DNA of 35,794 nt from Reclinomonas americana ATCC 50394 (taxonomy: Eukaryota; Jakobida; Jakobea; Jakobida), in the NCBI GenBank assembly GCA_048213135.1, contig PS015097.1, positions 278,070 through 313,863 on the forward strand, given 5' to 3'. The notes under the pieces are model-generated. The model worked only from the letters and a program-made list of their open reading frames with translations. It was not told the origin of the DNA and did not search any database. The position numbers and the translations under genes are program-made. This document shows, in pieces, positions 1 to 12,948 of the stretch (its first letter is position 1; the number at the start of each line of letters is the position of its first letter).

Positions 1-108
1 CTCCCTCCCCTTTACTCTCTCATCTTCTGTCCCTTTACTTCTCCTTCCTTTCTTCTATTTGTTCGCCGTACTTTCCTTCGTCTGTACCGTACACTCCGCC
101 GTTGGTCG

Positions 109-111
<3 letters not shown>

Positions 112-148
<37 letters not shown>
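112..148. repeat. GA dinucleotide microsatellite
   Basis: Uninterrupted GA repeat inside the leftmost, partial intron of the giant gene, followed by a GT-rich stretch. Confidence 0.95.
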
Positions 149-151
<3 letters not shown>

Positions 152-195
152 TGTTTGTTTGTGTGTGTGTCTGACTCTCTCTTGTGTGTTTGCAG

Positions 196-3100
196 TTTGG
201 CGCAGAGTGTCGCTGGTGTGTCTGCCTTTGACGACACGTTTTTGTTGGGAGTCACTGCGGTGAGTGCGTCTGTCTTTCTCTGTGCACAGTGCGTGCATGA
301 GAGAGAGAGAGAGAGAGTGGTACATTGTGATTGCGTGTGAGTGAGATGGTCATGACGAGGCGAGGGCGAGAGATAGACATGAAGAGGGGTGAGAGATAGA
401 CAGATAGACAGACACACAGAGAGTGGAAGAGTGAGAGTTTATGCAGGCGGTGAAGATCAGCAGGAAACAAGTGAGGAGCAGAAGGAGTGGTGAAAGGACT
501 GTGTCGTCATTCGCTCTCTCTTCCTTCAGCTTGTTTTCCTGTTCTGCCCATGTGTTACTCTTTCCTCCTCTTCTTCTTGTCCCTTCCCTCTTCACCTTCG
601 CTCTCCTCCCGCTCATCGTTTTCCTCGTCCTTCTTCCCCGTTCCTGCTTCAGCTGTATTCTGCTCATGTTCTCATTCTTATCTTCTTCTTGTCCGTTCCG
701 TCTCCTCCTTCGCTCTCCTCCCGTTCATCGGTTGCCTTGTCCCCTGCCTTCTTCTCCTCGCCTCCCTCCCTTCCTTTCCCTCTCCCTCTTCCTCCTTCTC
801 CATTTCCTCTCCACTCCTCCTCTCCCCTGTCTTCCTTCACCTGCTCTCATCCTGTACCATCCTCCTCCTCCCTTTTTCTCTGCTCGATTTCCTCCTCCCC
901 GTTCTCTCTTCCTTCTTCTGTCCCCCCTTCCCTCTCACCCCCTTCTCCCATCACTTTCACAGCCTGCTGGGCAACTGTGCAAAATTGCCCGCGACGGTAT
1001 GCATGATTTGCGCGTCCCAACACATGCACCGTGCTCACACTTCTCCTTCCCCTCCCCTCCCACCAGGCTCCTCGGTGCAAGTTATCGCATCGGCGGTGAG
1101 CGATCTTCTTTTCCTTTCTTATTCATCGCGCCCTCACCCTCTCCCGTGCAGGGCTGGACGTTGGCACGACGCGCTGTTCTCCGCAACGTTGGCGGCAACA
1201 AGACCGTGGTAGTGGTAGAAACCGCCTGCCTGTGGTTGTACGACACTGTAACGAGTTTCGTGTGCAACTCTAATCGCGTCGCTTCCCCCCGGTTGACTGA
1301 CTTGCCTGTCTCGGCACGCAGACACGGCCACGGTAATCGCCGGCACGTGCTCGGCGCCTTCGTGAGTCCTTGCAGTCTTGTCTCTCCTTCGCGCTTCGTT
1401 CTCATTGTGCGGCGTGGGCTTGGCAGGTGCACCGTACCACCGGCGGATGGACTCGGCGCCGCGGCGTGTCTCTCGGTCGTGCGAGACGTAGCCGTCGACT
1501 CTGCGGGTGTAATTTACTTTGCAGATGCTGTTGCGTTTCTCTTCCCTCTCTGTCCCGCTCTCTCCTTCGCCCACATCCCATTTCTTGAATTTTTTCTTTT
1601 GCTCATCGTTTTCTGCCCCCTCCTTCTCTCCGTTTCTCTCCCTCCCTCCTCTGTCTCTCCTCTCTCTCTCTCTCCGCTCTATCGCGCTTTGTTTCTGTCC
1701 TCCCCCTTGTCTCGTCCTCCCCTCCCCCTTTATCTCTCATCTTCTGTCCCCTTTATCTCCTCCTTTTCTCTATTTGTCGCCGATTTTCCCTCCTTATTTC
1801 TTGTCTTCTCTCCCTTACTTTCTCCCCATTCCCTCTCCCCCTCACTTCCTCCCCATTCCTCCTCCTTCCTCCCCTCCTCCTCCTCCCTCCCCCCCCCCCC
1901 CCCCCTCCCTCCTCACTGCTTGCGCGCCTGCAGCAAGCGCACTCGATTCGCCAATGCGTGCTGCAAAACACGTCGCCGCCCGTTTGCTTGGTCTCGACAA
2001 TCGCTGGCGGCTCCGCCCCTGGCTTCCTCGACGGGGCAAGCAGCAATGCACGCTTTGCCCATCCGACCTCCATTGCGGTCAACGCGGCTGGCGACACCAT
2101 TTTTGTGGGCGATCTTGTTGCGTGCTGTATCGCGCACGACTGTGCTTTCACAAATGCTTACAAGTCGCTGCATTTCCTCGCTTGCGTGCACAGAATAATG
2201 CGGCGATCCGCAAGCTCACTCTATCCGGTGGTACGTGCCCGCTCCTGCTTTTCAATTGCGCTCGTCGCTCATTTTCCCCTGGTTGCAGGCAACTGGACTG
2301 TCAGCACGGTGGCTGGCAAGACTGGTGTTTCCGGTGTCGACGACGGAATTATGGGCGGTGGCCTGCTCGCATCTCCGCTGGCTCTGGCCATCGACCCTGC
2401 CACTAACGACTTGTATGTGGTCGACCAGGTGCGCCTTTTTTTGCAACAACTGCCATCTCTCGCTCCTTCCGTCTGATCGCCCTCTGGCCAGACAAACGGG
2501 TGCATTCGAGTGCTCACCGACGATGTGTTGTGGACACTGGCGGGCACATGCGGCGACACCGGAGCCACGGCCGATGGTTTCGGAAGCGCTGCGCTGTTCA
2601 ACATGCCCTACTTCAACTTGCTGCCTGGTCTGTACATCGATACGGCGGCCTCGCAGTTGCTCGTGTCGCAAGCGGTGAGTGTATGCGTGTCATGCGATGG
2701 GTGTGTGCCTGTGCAACTGAGTCTGTGCATGTGGCTTCTCTCCATTCCTCTCACTCTTCCTCTGCCCCCTCTCCTCCCCTCTCCTCCTATCCCTCGCCCT
2801 CTTCCTTCCCCCCTCCCCCCTCCCTCCCTCCTATCCCTCTTCCCCCTCCACTAACCCATCTCTCGCAACAGACCGTCGCCACGGCACCGATGCGCATTAT
2901 CAGCTTGAGTTGCGCGCACACCTCCACATCCTCACGTCATGCACTCACCTCTCACACGCCCCCTTTCTCCCTTCCCCTATCCCCCTTCCCCCTTATCCCC
3001 AGCCACCTTGTCGCCGTTGTCGGTGGACCGCACCCAGACATCCACAGTGACGGTGTCCTATGTCGACTGTCCCTCCGCTATGACAGCGTGGGCGCTGGCC

Positions 3101-4193
3101 ACCTCCAATTGTCAGGCCGACGTTTTTGTGCACGTACCGGCTGTTTTCGTGTCGGCTGGCGTGTTCACGGTCACCATCCCAGTCAACGCACTTGCGCAGG
3201 CCAGCGCGTACCGCATCTGTCATCCGGTCACCGCACCCACTGGTCCGGTGACCTCGGTACCCGGTCCCATTGTGCGCGCCATGTACCTGCGCCCGCTGGC
3301 GACACCGCAGACAGTGTTCACTGTGGCCGGCCAAATAATCTCCGTAGCCGGCAGCAACCTGGTGGATCTGGCGTCGACCGACAATGTGCCCTTGGTGGTG
3401 ATTCCAGACTGCAACACCGTGCCGGTCGCTCTGCCGCCAACATCGACCACTTGGGTGTCGTCCACCTCCTTGCGAGTGACGCTCGATGCGTCTTCGATGG
3501 CGGTCGGGTCGTACATGCTGTGTGCGCGCATGACATTGACTGCCGCGTACGTTCCTCTCGGAGTTATTAATGTTGGTGAGTCTCATACGTGGTACTCTTC
3601 TTGCGTGTTACCACCGTGTGCGTTGCATTTTCTCACTTTCTATTTTTGTGCGTCACAGCCGCACCGTACGTGAGCCCGGCTGCTGTCGCTGCGACTACGG
3701 CGCACATTACAGTGACCGTGGTCGGACCGAACTTGGATTCGATTCAGCAAGTGGTGCGATTGCGTCTCTTCCGTCGTCCTGTCCCTCCGCGCGTCTCATT
3801 CTTTTCCTTCTCCTTCTTTCTTGTTGCAGGGCCTTTCCACTGGGCGTTGCAATCTGCTGGACCCAGTCATATTCAACAGCCAGCTCGGCGACTGGGACTC
3901 GGTGCTGTTGCAGCGCGTGGTCACCTTTGATGGCGTGCTCTCGGCTGGCCTCTGGTACGTGTGTGGTCAGGACTCATCCACCGCTGTATGGAGTCCGCTC
4001 TTCACCGGTGGCCTTGGTCTTACCATCGATCCACCCGCCACTATTTCTGTCGGTACGTTGTCACTCACTCACTTGCACACACGCACATGCACGCACACAT
4101 GCACACACATACACACACACACACAAGAAAGAGAGACACTCACAGAGTCAGCCCGCACTCACTGTATCTGAGATCTCCATCTCTCTCTCTGCC

Positions 4194-4241
<48 letters not shown>

Positions 4242-5019
4242 NNNNNNNNNNNNNNNNNNNNNNNNNNNNNNNNNNNNNNNNNNNNNNNNNNNNNNNNNNN
4301 NNNNNNNNNNNNNNNNNNNNNNNNNNNNNNNNNNNNNNNNNNNNNNNNNNNNNNNNNNNNNNNNNNNNNNNNNNNNNNNNNNNNNNNNNNNNNNNNNNNN
4401 NNNNNNNNNNNNNNNNNNNNNNNNNNNNNNNNNNNNNNNNNNNNNNNNNNNNNNNNNNNNNNNNNNNNNNNNNNNNNNNNNNNNNNNNNNNNNNNNNNNN
4501 NNNNNNNNNNNNNNNNNNNNNNNNNNNNNNNNNNNNNNNNNNNNNNNNNNNNNNNNNNNNNNNNNNNNNNNNNNNNNNNNNNNNNNNNNNNNNNNNNNNN
4601 NNNNNNNNNNNNNNNNNNNNNNNNNNNNNNNNNNNNNNNNNNNNNNNNNNNNNNNNNNNNNNNNNNNNNNNNNNNNNNNNNNNNNNNNNNNNNNNNNNNN
4701 NNNNNNNNNNNNNNNNNNNNNNNNNNNNNNNNNNNNNNNNNNNNNNNNNNNNNNNNNNNNNNNNNNNNNNNNNNNNNNNNNNNNNNNNNNNNNNNNNNNN
4801 NNNNNNNNNNNNNNNNNNNNNNNNNNNNNNNNNNNNNNNNNNNNNNNNNNNNNNNNNNNNNNNNNNNNNNNNNNNNNNNNNNNNNNNNNNNNNNNNNNNN
4901 NNNNNNNNNNNNNNNNNNNNNNNNNNNNNNNNNNNNNNNNNNCGAACGACGACTACACGTACGACGTACGTACGTACCGTACCCGTACCTACCGTACCGT
5001 ACGTTACGTACGTACGTAC

Positions 5020-5105
<86 letters not shown>

Positions 5106-8100
5106 CCGTTGCCTTGACTTGGTGTCAAGTGAACTGATATCTCCTCTTCGTTCCGTCAGGGGGCCTATCGAGCTTCTGGCCCGTTACCGCCACCGCGGGC
5201 ACATCAACCACGGTGGTAATCACTGGCGTCGGATTTACGAGCGCCACAGTCACGGCGGTTGCTCTCGACGTGAGCGGCACGTGCACAGCGGCGGCCATCC
5301 CTGCCACATTCACGGTCACGACGGACACATCGCTGTTCTTCACCGTACCGGATGCCGTCCAGTCACCCTGTGCCGTGTGTGTCACACTCAGTCCGTCGAC
5401 CACGGCCAGTGCAGTGCCTGGTGGCCTGCTGATGATTGGTGTGTGTCGGCGTTATTGTGTGGTCGACTTTGTGAGTTGCACTCACCTCTTGCGTGCAGCA
5501 TCGGCGGCGGCCACGGCCACCTCATTTACGCCGCTTGCGTTGAGGCCAGCGGTGGCTGGCACACTGACAGTCCTGGGAACCAACTTGATTCCGTCCGCCA
5601 GTGTATCGGCTATTCGCCTGGAGTGGATGGGCGCAAGTGGGGCGCTGACGTGCACCGCCGACCCTGCCACCAGTCCACCAAAGTCGGTTGCCGTACTCGC
5701 CACCTCCATGGTGGCGTCAGCAAACAAGCTGAGCGTGCGCGTGAACATTGCTGCCGGGACGCTGCTCACGCCGGGCGCCTATTCTGTGTGCAGTTGAGTA
5801 TGGGTGCATGCGTCTTCCCCCTTCTTTACGCGTTAAAATTGACCTTCCTGCCATGCACACAGTTCTCTTTGCGTCGAGTTCGACGTACACGGTCGTATCG
5901 AACACCGTGCCACTGCTCGTTGGTGCGTCTCCGAGTTGCACGTGATTGTGCACGCCACGCCCCTCGTGTACTCACACACTGATCGACAGCTGGCTTTACG
6001 GACGCTCCGCTGCCATCGATCTTTGGTACTACTACACCGCCGACTCTCTCTCTCGGTGGTGTCGGCCTGGGTCTGGCGAGTGTCGCCTCGGTCACCTTCA
6101 CAACGTCGACCGACTGGTGCGTGCACCCGAATAATGCATGGTTTCACTGCAATATTGTCTGACGATGATATGGCTACAGTGTGGGCACACTACAAGCGGC
6201 GGCAGCTGCAATGTGTGTACGATGGCGTGCTTTATACGTGGCCTTCTTCACAGCGAGCTCACTTTGTGTTTCCCTCGTGCGTAGTATTCCTGTGCCAATC
6301 ATGAGCATGTTGCCGATTCTGCCGCTGGGCAGGTGCGTCCCACTCGTTTTCTTTCCCTGCCTTTGGTGCTGTTCTTATTGATGTCACCTGCTGCAGCCTG
6401 TCAACTAGGTGCGCCAGTGTTATCGCTGTTGCTCTCCACTCACTCGTTTTCCATTCATGTTTTCAATCTCCACAGCTTCGCTATTACATCGGCGACCGTG
6501 ACGACCACGCTGGCGACTGGGCTCACCGAAAGCGCACCTCAATACGCCTCCCTGTCGTTCCCCACCCCCGCACTCGCAGGTGGTGTCTACACTGTGTGTG
6601 CTTCAGTGTACGATGGTACGACTTCAGGCAACACGGTGGCCGTGCCTGTCACCATGGCCACCATCAACGTTGGTACGCACCTGCGCATCCTTGCTTCCTC
6701 CGCTTGTGTATGTGCGTGTGTGTGTCTCATGAGAAGTTCCAGGCACGGGCACGGGCGTGTCACCGACAAGCGTGCTTCTCGGATCATCAACCACCATCAC
6801 CGTACAAGGTAGCGGTCTGTCACCCGGTGTGGACATTTCGAGCCTGCGGCTGGTGCCGGGAACCACTTGCCCAGCTTCGACAACGGCGAGCATGCCGGCT
6901 GGCACATTTTCCGTCCCCGCCGCCAATCTCAGCTACAGTGCACTCGGCGGTCTCACGGTGACATTGCCGCCAGCCACAACATTTTCTGTGGCAGGTGCGC
7001 CAGTCAATCAATTGTGACGTGTATGTCATGTGATCGCTGCTCATGTATCTTTCTTTCTATTTCACTTCCCCACACAGGCGCGTACTCGGTGTGCGTCGAA
7101 TATGTCGCCTCACCTGGATTGCTCGTGCAAGCGTCACCCACTCCACTTCTCGTTGGTGAGTGCGCGATTGATTTGTGTCTCACTGAGCAGTGAGCTCACC
7201 ATCGAGTTACCACCATGACAGCATCCGTGACGTCGGTGACGGCGAATACCCTCTCGTCCACCTCTGGCGGCGTCCTCACGCTCACTGGTGCGGGCTTGTC
7301 GCCGTCGAGTGTGCGTTCCGTGTTGCTTCAATCGGGCTCCTCGTGCACCGGAGTCGCCATGTCGCCATCGGTCACCGTCGCCAGCGCACAATTGATTCCT
7401 CTGGCGCCAACGTCGTACACCACCGTTGGTGTGCCGCTCACTACGCTGCCCACAGCACCGTACACCGTGTGCGTCGATTACACGGCCAATACTGTGATCG
7501 GCACATTCCAGTCAGTTGGCACCGCAAGCGCTTGTGCGTTGTTGACATCCTTCTTTTGCTCTTTCGTCTCTCCCCTCTCACGAACTCCCACTGCAGCCTC
7601 GGCCATTTCTTTCTCGCCCTCGGTAATGACCGTCGGCACTCAGACGGATTTGACAATCACTGGGACGTCGCTGGCGCCCACCACCAATGTGGTGGCTGTC
7701 CGTCTTGAACGCGGCACCACGTGCACTGCCGACCCCACGGCTTCTCCTGCTTCCGGTTCCGTTTCCACCACCAATCTGGTGGGCAACGGAACCGGCCAGC
7801 TGCTCACCGTCACCATGTCGTCGCGCGTGAGTGCGGCTGGCCCGTACGCCGTGTGCGTGGAGTTTGTCCTCAGCGGAGGCGGCCTCTCCAACACGTATCT
7901 CGCAACGCAACAGGCACCGCTTCTCGTTGGTGGGGAGTTTTTGTTGTTGCACCTACTCTTGTTTTCCCCGCCTCCTCCTGCTGACACGCATTATTCTCCC
8001 ACTGTCGTGGGTGCAGGTGCCTCCATCACTTCCATTACACCGTTGGCGCTGATTCCGGACAGCGCGCAGCAATTGACTCTTGTGGGCTCTGCACTCGGCA

Positions 8101-11100
8101 TCAACTCGCTGTTTTCACTGCGCCTGCAGTCCGGCACCAGCTGCAGCTCCTCTTGTGCGCCGTTTGTGGACGTACCTGCCGCACAGTGGGCCGCCGTCGG
8201 CTCCAATTATACCAAGCTTGCGGCAACGCTCGACACGCGCAACATGGTCGGTGGCGCGTGGTCGGTGTGCGTTCGCTACCAGCCGCAGACGGCAGCCAAT
8301 CCGCTCACCAAAGTCGGTGAAATTGTCCTCGGTTGGTGCCACTCTTTCTCCCTCCTCCGACTGTGTGCGAGCTGCTAACATGGCGTCTTCCTCCCACTGG
8401 CACAGCTAAAATAACGGACTTGTCGTCGGTGGCACTGATGAGTGGATCGGCTGGGTCGGTGACGATGAGTGCCGCATCGCTGAAACCAGCACAGAACATT
8501 ACGTCTGTCACCATTCGACCTGGCGCCACGTGCAGCGGGCCTGTTGCTGCCACGCTCTCCCTGGCGGCCTCGCCACCGTCCACCTGTGTGTCGACCATCT
8601 CTGGCTCTTTGTCGAGCGCTCTGTCCCCCGGCGTGTACACGGTGTGCGTCGCATATACGGGTGGCACCGCTGGCGCGCTCCAACCGCTGCCGTCTCCCCT
8701 CTACATTGGTACGTGTTGTCTCTCCACTCTCTGCGAGTCTGGACAAACCAAACTGAACACTCTGCGCAGTCAACGTGGACTCGGTGTCGCCGTCACCCGT
8801 CGGTGTGCTCTCGACAACAACACCCACTTCCATTCGCCTCAGCGGACAAGGCTTGAATGTGGCCTCGATCCGTGCGGTGCGTATCGCCACCGATGACAAT
8901 TGCGGTGACGGTACCGACATCACGAGCGGCTTCTCCTTTTCTGCGGACAACACACTTCTCGTGGTGCCGCTGACTCCCGGCGATGTGCCGAGCGGTGGCC
9001 TCCTCGCAGTGTGCCTGGATGTCAGTAGCTCTGATCCGGCAGGCACGTGGAGCAAGGCCGGCACAGCTGTTCTCCGTTGCGTCCTTGCTGCTGTTCGCGT
9101 TTCTTGTGATTGCCGCTAACAAGCCCACTGCCCTTTGTCGTCAATCAGTCACCAGCAATCGCCGATATCAGTCCTTCAACCCGGTGACTGCCGACTCCAC
9201 CGGTGCGCTGACTCTGACTTTGTCGGGTGGCGAAGCGTATTCTGCCGCCGCCGTGCGCCTGGCCTTGGTCGGCACGAATTGTTCGCAGACACTGTCAACG
9301 ACTGTCAGTGCCGGATCGTTGCAGCCGACCGTGGTTATTGCGTCGGATTCTGTTGTCGACGGTGGCGCTGCGAACCACAAGTTTGCCGTTCTCGGTCTGC
9401 TCACATCGACGACAACGCTGGTGGTGGCTACCACGGCCACCACTCCAGTCCTGATCACGTCAGACATGGAGGTCTCCATGTTTGGTTCCACCATCTTGCC
9501 GGGCTACTATCAGGTGTGCGTCACGGACGCTGCCACGGGAGACACATACATCGCGTCCCCCGAGCTGCTGGCCTACGGTGAGTGTGTGATTATTTATCAA
9601 AGGCCTTCTTTGGGGCAAACCCCTCACCCACCACTTGCAGATGTTGTGGCGCCTGCTGATCTTGCCTATGGACCAAACACGTACACCTATCCGGCGCCGT
9701 CTAGTGGTGTCGTGGCCGTGGGTGCAGTGGGCACGACGAACACGGCAACAATCACCGTGGTCAACTCCTCCATGTTCTCCGTGTCCGGTGGTCAGCTGTT
9801 TCTGCAGGCCTCGGAACAATCAGATCCGACTCTGTCGGTGACTCTGCAAGTCGCCGACTTGTACGGCAACTCGGTTCAGCGCACCGTTTCACTCCAACGC
9901 GGTTTGTGCAATACGTGGCGGGGTGGTGCCTTTTTGTCGTTTGTATCTATGTTCTCATCGTGATGTTGGGCTTGCAGTGTGCGACGCCGCTGTTACATGG
10001 TTTGTCTGTGTGTCGTCGCTGCCTGCTGTGGCCATCCGCGAATCTCATCCTTGTCTCACTGCAGCAACGGCAACGGCACGTGTGACGCGAGTGAATCGTG
10101 TACGTGCATCCATAATTTCCGACCACCGTACTGTCGCACACAGTTGCGTACGCGTGTGTATTTGTGTGCAACATGCCAATATTATTTTATTCCCTCATCC
10201 GTGTGTGTTGTTGTACCTGTAGGTGTGTCGCTTCCAGCGACTGCAACGACAATGGCACCTGCAACGCCTCGGGAGTGTGCGTGTGCAACGCCAATTTCGG
10301 CGGTCCTTTCTGCTCGTACTCGTTGCGTGGCAACTTTTGGTGTCACATCTACAGCACAGCGCACACAAACCACTCACCCTTTTATCTCCGCTGCAGCTGT
10401 GGATCTGGCTCGGCGCCGACTACCGCGTCGTTTGCACCACCGACTGTGTCACCAACACGAACGTTGCCGTTCAATCTGAGGATCTACGGTGCAAACCTCG
10501 ATCCGGAAAACGTCGTCCGTGCCGTTCGCCTACAACGCGGACAGGTGTGCACTGATGTTGCGGCGACGGCGGACCTGCTGCCAGCGGCCTTTGACGCCTT
10601 CTCGAACGATGGCGAAACTTCGTCGTGGGTAGAAGTCCGTTTCGACAAATTGCCGACTCCAGACGTGTACTCTATGTGCGCGCAGCTGGCGTGCGCCGAC
10701 ACACACTTTGTGGCGGTTGGCGGCACGCAGTTGCTCTTTGTCCGTGAGTCACTATCTCCCTGTTGCCGCACACTGTTTTTTGTGTGCGTATGCTGCTTGG
10801 ACTCACTCCGCTGAGCAGCATCGGTGGCAACCTTCACGCCAACGACCGTGGTGGCTGGCACACCGGTCAGGCTCACTGTGCAGGGTGTTGGGCTGTCGGC
10901 CAGCAGTGTGCGCACAGTGCGCTTTGAGCTGTCACCTGTGTGCACCTCCGGGTCGCTGCCGCGGCAACCGTTTGTCGAGTTCTCGGTGGCCACTGGCGCC
11001 GTCGCATTTGCGGGTGGCACATTCACGGAGCTCAGCGTTCAACTCGGAGCAGCAACCTTGTCCGTCGGACTGTGGAGCGTGTGTGTGGAGTACGAAGGCG

Positions 11101-12849
11101 ATGATGTTCTGGCTTCCGTCTTCAACCAGGCTGATTCCATCCAACTCACCGTCGGTAACGTCACGCTGGTTTCCTCCTCACTGTTCTTTACAGCTTGCAG
11201 TCGCTCATTCTCTCTTATGTCCGCGACAGCTGCTTTGTTGTCATCGGCAGCAGCATTCCAGCCAATATGGACGCTTTCCTCGGCTCCCATTACGCAGCTG
11301 ACACTGCTCGGTGTGGCACTGCAGCCGGACACGGGTGTGGTGCGCGTGCAACCGCAGCTCGGATTTGCGTGCGGAATTGCGCCCAACGAAGGCGACGAAT
11401 ACGTTAGTGTCACCGGTTCCGGCCTGTCGGCGAGTTTCGATGGGCAGACGTTGGTGGCGGTGCTGCCGCCGTGGTCGTTGTCGACTCCTGGGCTGTGGAA
11501 GTGAGTTGATCGTGATATTATGTCTCTTTCTGTTGACTTTGGAAGACTTACGAAACTTGTGTTTGCATGCAGTGTGTGCATTGAGTATGCGCGACAGCCG
11601 GGTGTGCTCTCGCAAGGCGCACTTTTGCCTCTGTACAGCAGTTTCGTGGCCGTGTGTTTATGTGTTCGTGTGCGTGCGAAGGCTTCTCGAGAACGACCTC
11701 TGACTGTGTGCATCACAGTGAGTTTGGACAGCTTCATGCCGTCGGCAGTATTCGCCTCGCCGCAGCCGGCACTTGTAACGCTTACTGGGCACGGGCTCAC
11801 GCTGGCTGCATTGTCGGCCGTGCGCTTCGAGTTGGGTCCTCTCTGTACCGCCTCCGCCTCCAGCACTCCCGCACATGCGTTTGTGGATGTTCCGCTGGCC
11901 GACGTCACGATTGTGGACCAATCGTCGGGATCGATTACGATTCCTGGCGGCTTCTCGTGCCCCGATCCGACGAACAAGTGGTCGCTGTGTGTGCTCCTCA
12001 ATCAGCAGGTGGATCGACCGTATGTCAATGTGGTGCCGGGAACGCAACTGAGTGTTGGTGAGGGCGCGCAAAGCAGGCAAAATAGTCCGTGTGCTGGTTG
12101 CTGAGTATTGTTGGCATTTTGTGTGTACACAGTGTCTCCGCAAGCCGTGACTACTGCGCTGCTGCCTGTGCCCTTTGGAGTGTCGATACCGTCAATGACG
12201 CTGACCGGAATCAACGTCGGCAGCGTAATCAGCGTGGTGCTTCAGAGTGGTCTCTCGTGTTCGACGGGTGCGGGTACAGTTAGTACTGCGGCGACGCTTT
12301 CCCCGCAAGTCGGGGCCTGTGCGTCGACTACAGTCGCCAGCTTCTTCAGCCCGAACACGGTTCCTGCTGGCGTGTACTCGGCCTGCGCAGCACTGACGGA
12401 CCCGCCCTCGAGTTTAGCGCAAGTGGACACTGTCACTGGCGAGCCGCTGCTTGTCGGTTCGTGTTGTCCTTCTGTTTCTCTTTTGCAGCTCAATCTCTCT
12501 GTCTCACTTTTCCTGTCAACCAGCTTCGGCCACGTCATTTTCGCCGCTCGGTGTGTCATCGACGGCCGTCACCACCACTCTGTTGCACATTTCTGGTGTC
12601 GGCCTCGGCGTGACCTCGGTGCGTACCATTCGCCTGGAGGCTGCGTCGACGTGCACAGCACTGGGGACACCGAGTTCTGGCATTCAATACTACGACATCA
12701 CCGCTGGCTTCATCCCCAACGCCACGTTTACCGATTTGGCCGTGCCGCTGCCACCATCGCTGACCGTCGGATACTACAGCGTCTGCATTTCGTATCCAAC
12801 CACTGGAACACCCGCCTTTGTGGCAGTCAACTCGCAGCGCCTCATCGTC

Positions 12850-12948
<99 letters not shown>

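Larger units (their letters stand above)
196..2908 (+). other. Domain block A: NHL-like beta-propeller
   Basis: Exons 196-259, 963-996, 1067-1095, 1152-1254, 1322-1361, 1427-1529, 1934-2116, 2194-2230, 2289-2428, 2492-2674 and 2872-2908 join into five to six NHL-type blades. Typical pieces are [24 protein letters not shown] followed by [14 protein letters not shown], then [28 protein letters not shown] and LAGTCGDTG. This is the standard NHL blade rhythm: aGxxG, DG, f..P..iavd, lyvaD..n..Ir. The first visible residues already lie inside a blade, so the propeller begins upstream. NHL propellers usually bind protein or other polymers; here the block would form the outermost part of an extracellular protein. 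Exons are small and their phases mixed, unlike the one-exon modules downstream. Donors GTTGCG (1530, 2117, 2909) and GTTTCG (1255) are needed to keep the fold continuous. Confidence 0.8.
4053..5159 (+). other. Intron with CA and CT microsatellites and a 701-nt N gap
   Basis: Donor GTACGT at 4053 and acceptor TTCCGTCAG before 5160, both phase 1. Contents: CA-rich stretch (4076-4127), CT run (4183-4241), N (4242-4942), cyclic TACG-like sequence (4943-5025), CT run (5026-5102). A complete symmetric module could be hidden in the gap without affecting the frame. Confidence 0.7.
3003..9577 (+). other. Domain block B: first IPT/TIG-like array
   Basis: Exons 3003-3575 (two modules), 3659-3753, 3830-4052, 5160-5438, 5499-5792, 5863-5922, 5990-6116, 6180-6212, 6285-6332, 6397-6408 (tentative), 6476-6672, 6743-6994, 7078-7155, 7222-7533, 7597-7929, 8017-8331, 8406-8708, 8770-9075 and 9149-9577. 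Each module is about 100 residues. The pattern is S-F-x-P near the start, a TLT(V/I)TGxxL strand, VRxVRLExGxxC, then a YSVCVEY-type strand and a closing PLLVG just before the intron. The Ig-like strand pattern and the tsisP...tltitG start fit the IPT/TIG fold seen in plexins and other surface proteins. The two regular cysteines (after VRLExG and in SVC) probably pair within a module. The family assignment rests on pattern only and a different Ig-like family is possible. Gap 4242-4942 falls in the intron between 4052 and 5160. Confidence 0.7.

Noticed and set aside
441-2198. A long open frame rich in Leu, Ser and Pro across the propeller region
   Set aside because: It reads through pyrimidine-rich introns in the wrong frame; the NHL motifs lie in other frames and are joined by clear splice sites.
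3570-5982. Very long open frames across the N gap at 4242-4942
   Set aside because: They consist largely of N and CT-repeat translation (Leu-Ser runs) and do not carry the module motifs.
11039-12001. Minus-strand open frame of 320 codons opposite the giant gene
   Set aside because: It is the antisense of strongly biased coding exons, spans plus-strand introns and shows no domain or start context.
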